A stretch of DNA of 64,000 nucleotides from Gemmatimonadota bacterium. Lineage in GTDB: Bacteria > Gemmatimonadota > Gemmatimonadetes > Gemmatimonadales > GWC2-71-9. The notes below the pieces were generated by a model that saw nothing but the letters and a program-made list of their open reading frames with translations, was not told the DNA's origin and searched no databases. The stretch covers positions 62,001-126,000 of the forward strand of contig JAKLGU010000007.1 of assembly GCA_022710485.1 (NCBI GenBank). Reading direction: 5' to 3'. Both the position numbers and the translations under genes were made by a program. Each line of letters opens with the position of its first letter. Position 1 is the first letter of the stretch. This document shows positions 62,168-64,000 of this stretch, piece by piece.

Positions 62168-63238
62168 TCACGGCTGTGACCGCCAAAGCATTTGGCGAAT
62201 ACGGTTCAAATGTGCCATTGAACCGCCCCTCACCTCCTCCAAAGTGGTGACAAAAGCCTCAACCTCGGAGTCACCCTTGTTGCGCCGCCGGCGGAGTATG
62301 TCGGTAACGAGAGCGATGGTACCGCCGAACATTCCACCGACCACCAGCCCGAACATGAGGGCTTGAACAAGCCATCGCGGTTCCGGCCTCACTGGCAGCG
62401 TGGGGGCCTCGATGACAGTAATCAAGGGCGTATCTCTCACTTCCCGAAGGCGGACCTCCTCGTATGACTGAGTGAGTGTGGTGAACACCTGTTGCTTGAA
62501 TGAAAGGTCTCGCTGCAGTCTCTCGCGCTGGAAGGACAGGACCGGTGAGCCGCTATACTGTCGATTCTCACGGAGAAAGCTCTCGAGCTGGTCCTCGGCA
62601 GAGCGAAGGTCAGTAGCGGCGAGTGCGAGGCGATTCTCGACGAACCTGCGTTCCGCCGCCGCTTGACCTTGTCTCGTGCGCAGATTGAAGTCGTTGATGC
62701 CTGAAATTAGAGAATTGGCGATCGACACTGAAACGCTCGGCCATTTGGTTACAACCGACAGTTCCACCACCCCTGTGGTTTTCGAAAGGGACGCCTTGAC
62801 GATTCGCCTCAGCCGCTTGATGCCTTCTTCTTGGCGGGTTGCCGAGTCGCCAGCCCTGACGTTGAACAGATCCAAGAACGTTTTGCGCACCCCACCCAAC
62901 TCTGTCACGACGAGAGTATCGCTCACGGTTTGGGTCAGGAGCACTCGGGACTGAAGGAGCTTGACGTATAGCTCAGGGGGGATCGATTGATTCGCGGTCG
63001 GTAGCCGGACCCCGAACTGCCCGGCAATGCTCGCAAGGCCCGCCCGGTCAGCATCGGTGCCTTGCGTAAGGAAGGAGGCACTTGCCGAGTACGAGGCCGG
63101 CTTCACGGCCACGAACACCACTGCGAGAGTAAATCCGATGAGCATCCAACGTGCGATGGAGCTGCGGTTGCGGAGCAGTGTGGTCCCCATCGCCAGGAGC
63201 GAGATATCGTAGCCCGTCTGCGGCTCGGCTTCAGTCAT
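62168..63238 (-). CDS. Wzz/GNVR chain-length regulator
   Basis: A 356-residue polysaccharide co-polymerase with helices near residues 30-50 and 300-320, and a long periplasmic coiled region between (for example AAAERRFVENRLALAATDLR and LESFLRENRQYSG). The proline-rich entrance to the second helix, APTLPVRPEPRW, is typical. No tyrosine-kinase domain is fused. It sets chain length by working with the Wzy protein encoded next. It is the first gene of the long minus-strand polysaccharide series. Confidence 0.9.
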   Translation of the reverse strand: MTEAEPQTGYDISLLAMGTTLLRNRSSIARWMLIGFTLAVVFVAVKPASYSASASFLTQGTDADRAGLASIAGQFGVRLPTANQSIPPELYVKLLQSRVLLTQTVSDTLVVTELGGVRKTFLDLFNVRAGDSATRQEEGIKRLRRIVKASLSKTTGVVELSVVTKWPSVSVSIANSLISGINDFNLRTRQGQAAAERRFVENRLALAATDLRSAEDQLESFLRENRQYSGSPVLSFQRERLQRDLSFKQQVFTTLTQSYEEVRLREVRDTPLITVIEAPTLPVRPEPRWLVQALMFGLVVGGMFGGTIALVTDILRRRRNKGDSEVEAFVTTLEEVRGGSMAHLNRIRQMLWRSQP

Positions 63239-63484
63239 ACACGTCCTCAGGGTGAGCGCCCCATTGTCGGCGGTTGTTGTGAGGCCTGTCGGTAGGTAGG
63301 CCCGATGTCTTGGGCGACGTCGGCTCCGGCGCGCCCGGAAGATGCCACGGTGCCGGGACCCTCATCCCTGCGATCGCGCTTGCTCCGGGCGGACAGTCGA
63401 TCCTAGACTGGGCCGCACGGTCAGGCTTGGCACGACGCAACCAACGAGGCACACTCGACTGGTTGTCGGCTAGAGCGTTTCACT
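63239..63484. other. Non-coding stretch upstream of the polysaccharide operon
   Basis: No gene with a recognisable product is seen here. It should contain the promoter and leader of the minus-strand polysaccharide operon, but I find no convincing -35/-10 pair, hairpin or operator by eye. Confidence 0.4.
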
Positions 63485-63895
63485 TCATGGAGAACCTGTC
63501 GATTCTTGAGATGGAGAGGAGCTTCCTGTTGCCAAGAGTCGTTTGGTGAGCTGGTTGGTTGAGGTGACATCCTCCGGAATGAGCAGGCACGCGCACCCAA
63601 GATCTGCGAAACCGTCGCGGAAGCTCCGGACCATCATGGATCCTTCGCCGAGCGGCGGAATCACGAGATAGTCCGATCTGCCAAGGCCTACCCCAAGCGT
63701 GGTTATCTGCGCGCTGTAGGCGTTGCTGGAGCTTGCACCGAGGGAGCGGAACATACGCAGAAACGAGAAATCGGCCATAGTCCGGAGCTTGGCCGATGTC
63801 AGGAATGGTCGATGCTTGAACATGTGAGCAGCGCTCGTCGTGGTCAAGGCGCGATCCGCGGCTAAGTGTTGGCAGGACTTAGGCAGCTGTGTCAA
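63485..63895 (-). CDS. Hypothetical 136-residue frame, doubtful
   Basis: An open frame with no signal peptide or membrane helix. The middle reads LGVGLGRSDYLVIPPLGEGS then FADLGCACLLIPEDVTSTNQ; I recognise no family. Ser and Thr content is high and the composition is not clearly coding. It may be a real small gene, a decayed remnant or chance. Bases 63896-64000 also hold nothing I can assign. Confidence 0.25.
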   Translation of the reverse strand: MTQLPKSCQHLAADRALTTTSAAHMFKHRPFLTSAKLRTMADFSFLRMFRSLGASSSNAYSAQITTLGVGLGRSDYLVIPPLGEGSMMVRSFRDGFADLGCACLLIPEDVTSTNQLTKRLLATGSSSPSQESTGSP

Positions 63896-64000
63896 TCAAC
63901 TCCAGGCGTTTGGCGGCTCATGCAGCCCGGCGCCGGTGGGTGAGATGACACTTCGACCAGCTGAGTTTTTGGGCGGAGCCAGGGTTGCGCGGTCCCCGAG

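Overview
This is a GC-rich, gene-dense bacterial window with long runs of co-directional genes, many joined by ATGA, GTGA or TGATG overlaps. The TPR-containing Ser/Thr kinase, the large SLBB export protein and the general style suggest Gemmatimonadota, with moderate confidence; there is no rRNA or other marker here to fix the taxon.

Region 1 (1-4464) is the right end of a probable integrated metal/sulfur island: an RND metal-efflux pump fragment, a sulfide:quinone-oxidoreductase-like flavoprotein, a DsrE-like protein and a CDF transporter. It ends in paired direct repeats and a 3' fragment of tRNA-Ile(GAU), followed by a terminator that probably belonged to that tRNA. Region 2 (4666-14620) holds a ClC channel, then a long minus-strand series: a two-subunit B-type heme-copper oxidase with its SCO and CtaG-like assembly proteins, trpS, a CHRD-like protein, an AhpD-like protein, a PrpD-family protein, a blue-copper protein and a small secreted protein. 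The oxidase catalytic subunit has Asn where the active-site Tyr is expected, so it is a candidate nitric oxide reductase.

Region 3 (14772-25084) is regulatory and redox. A PAS-LuxR regulator, a hemerythrin-domain protein, an AhpD-like protein and a uracil-DNA-glycosylase-family protein precede an eleven-gene coupled operon: DUF488, SufR-like Fe-S regulator, Mrp ATPase, NnrS-like membrane protein, MIP18-like protein, triple-DUF2249 protein, TIM-barrel protein, single-DUF2249 protein, cupin, DinB-like protein and a degenerate FolD. With the oxidase, this looks like a nitric-oxide or Fe-S-cluster handling system and is the most novel part of the window.

Region 4 (25097-29688) has a decayed PEP-mutase gene, a small secreted protein, two lipoproteins and two membrane proteins. 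Region 5 (29698-38718) is a catabolic operon: FtcD plus a complete trans-4-hydroxy-L-proline route (aldehyde dehydrogenase, epimerase, three-part D-hydroxyproline dehydrogenase, deaminase), facing a tryptophanase. Region 6 (38859-43732) has a DUF2892 protein, a Ser/Thr kinase and a DASS transporter.

Region 7 (43746-63238) is a Wzx/Wzy-type surface-polysaccharide locus: SLBB export protein, a VanZ-Wzi-like fusion, WecB, initiating sugar transferase, sugar epimerase, glycosyltransferases, heparinase-family protein, sugar dehydrogenases, flippase, methyltransferase, polymerase and chain-length regulator. Its distal part is clearly less GC-rich than the rest. The last 760 bases contain no gene I can identify.
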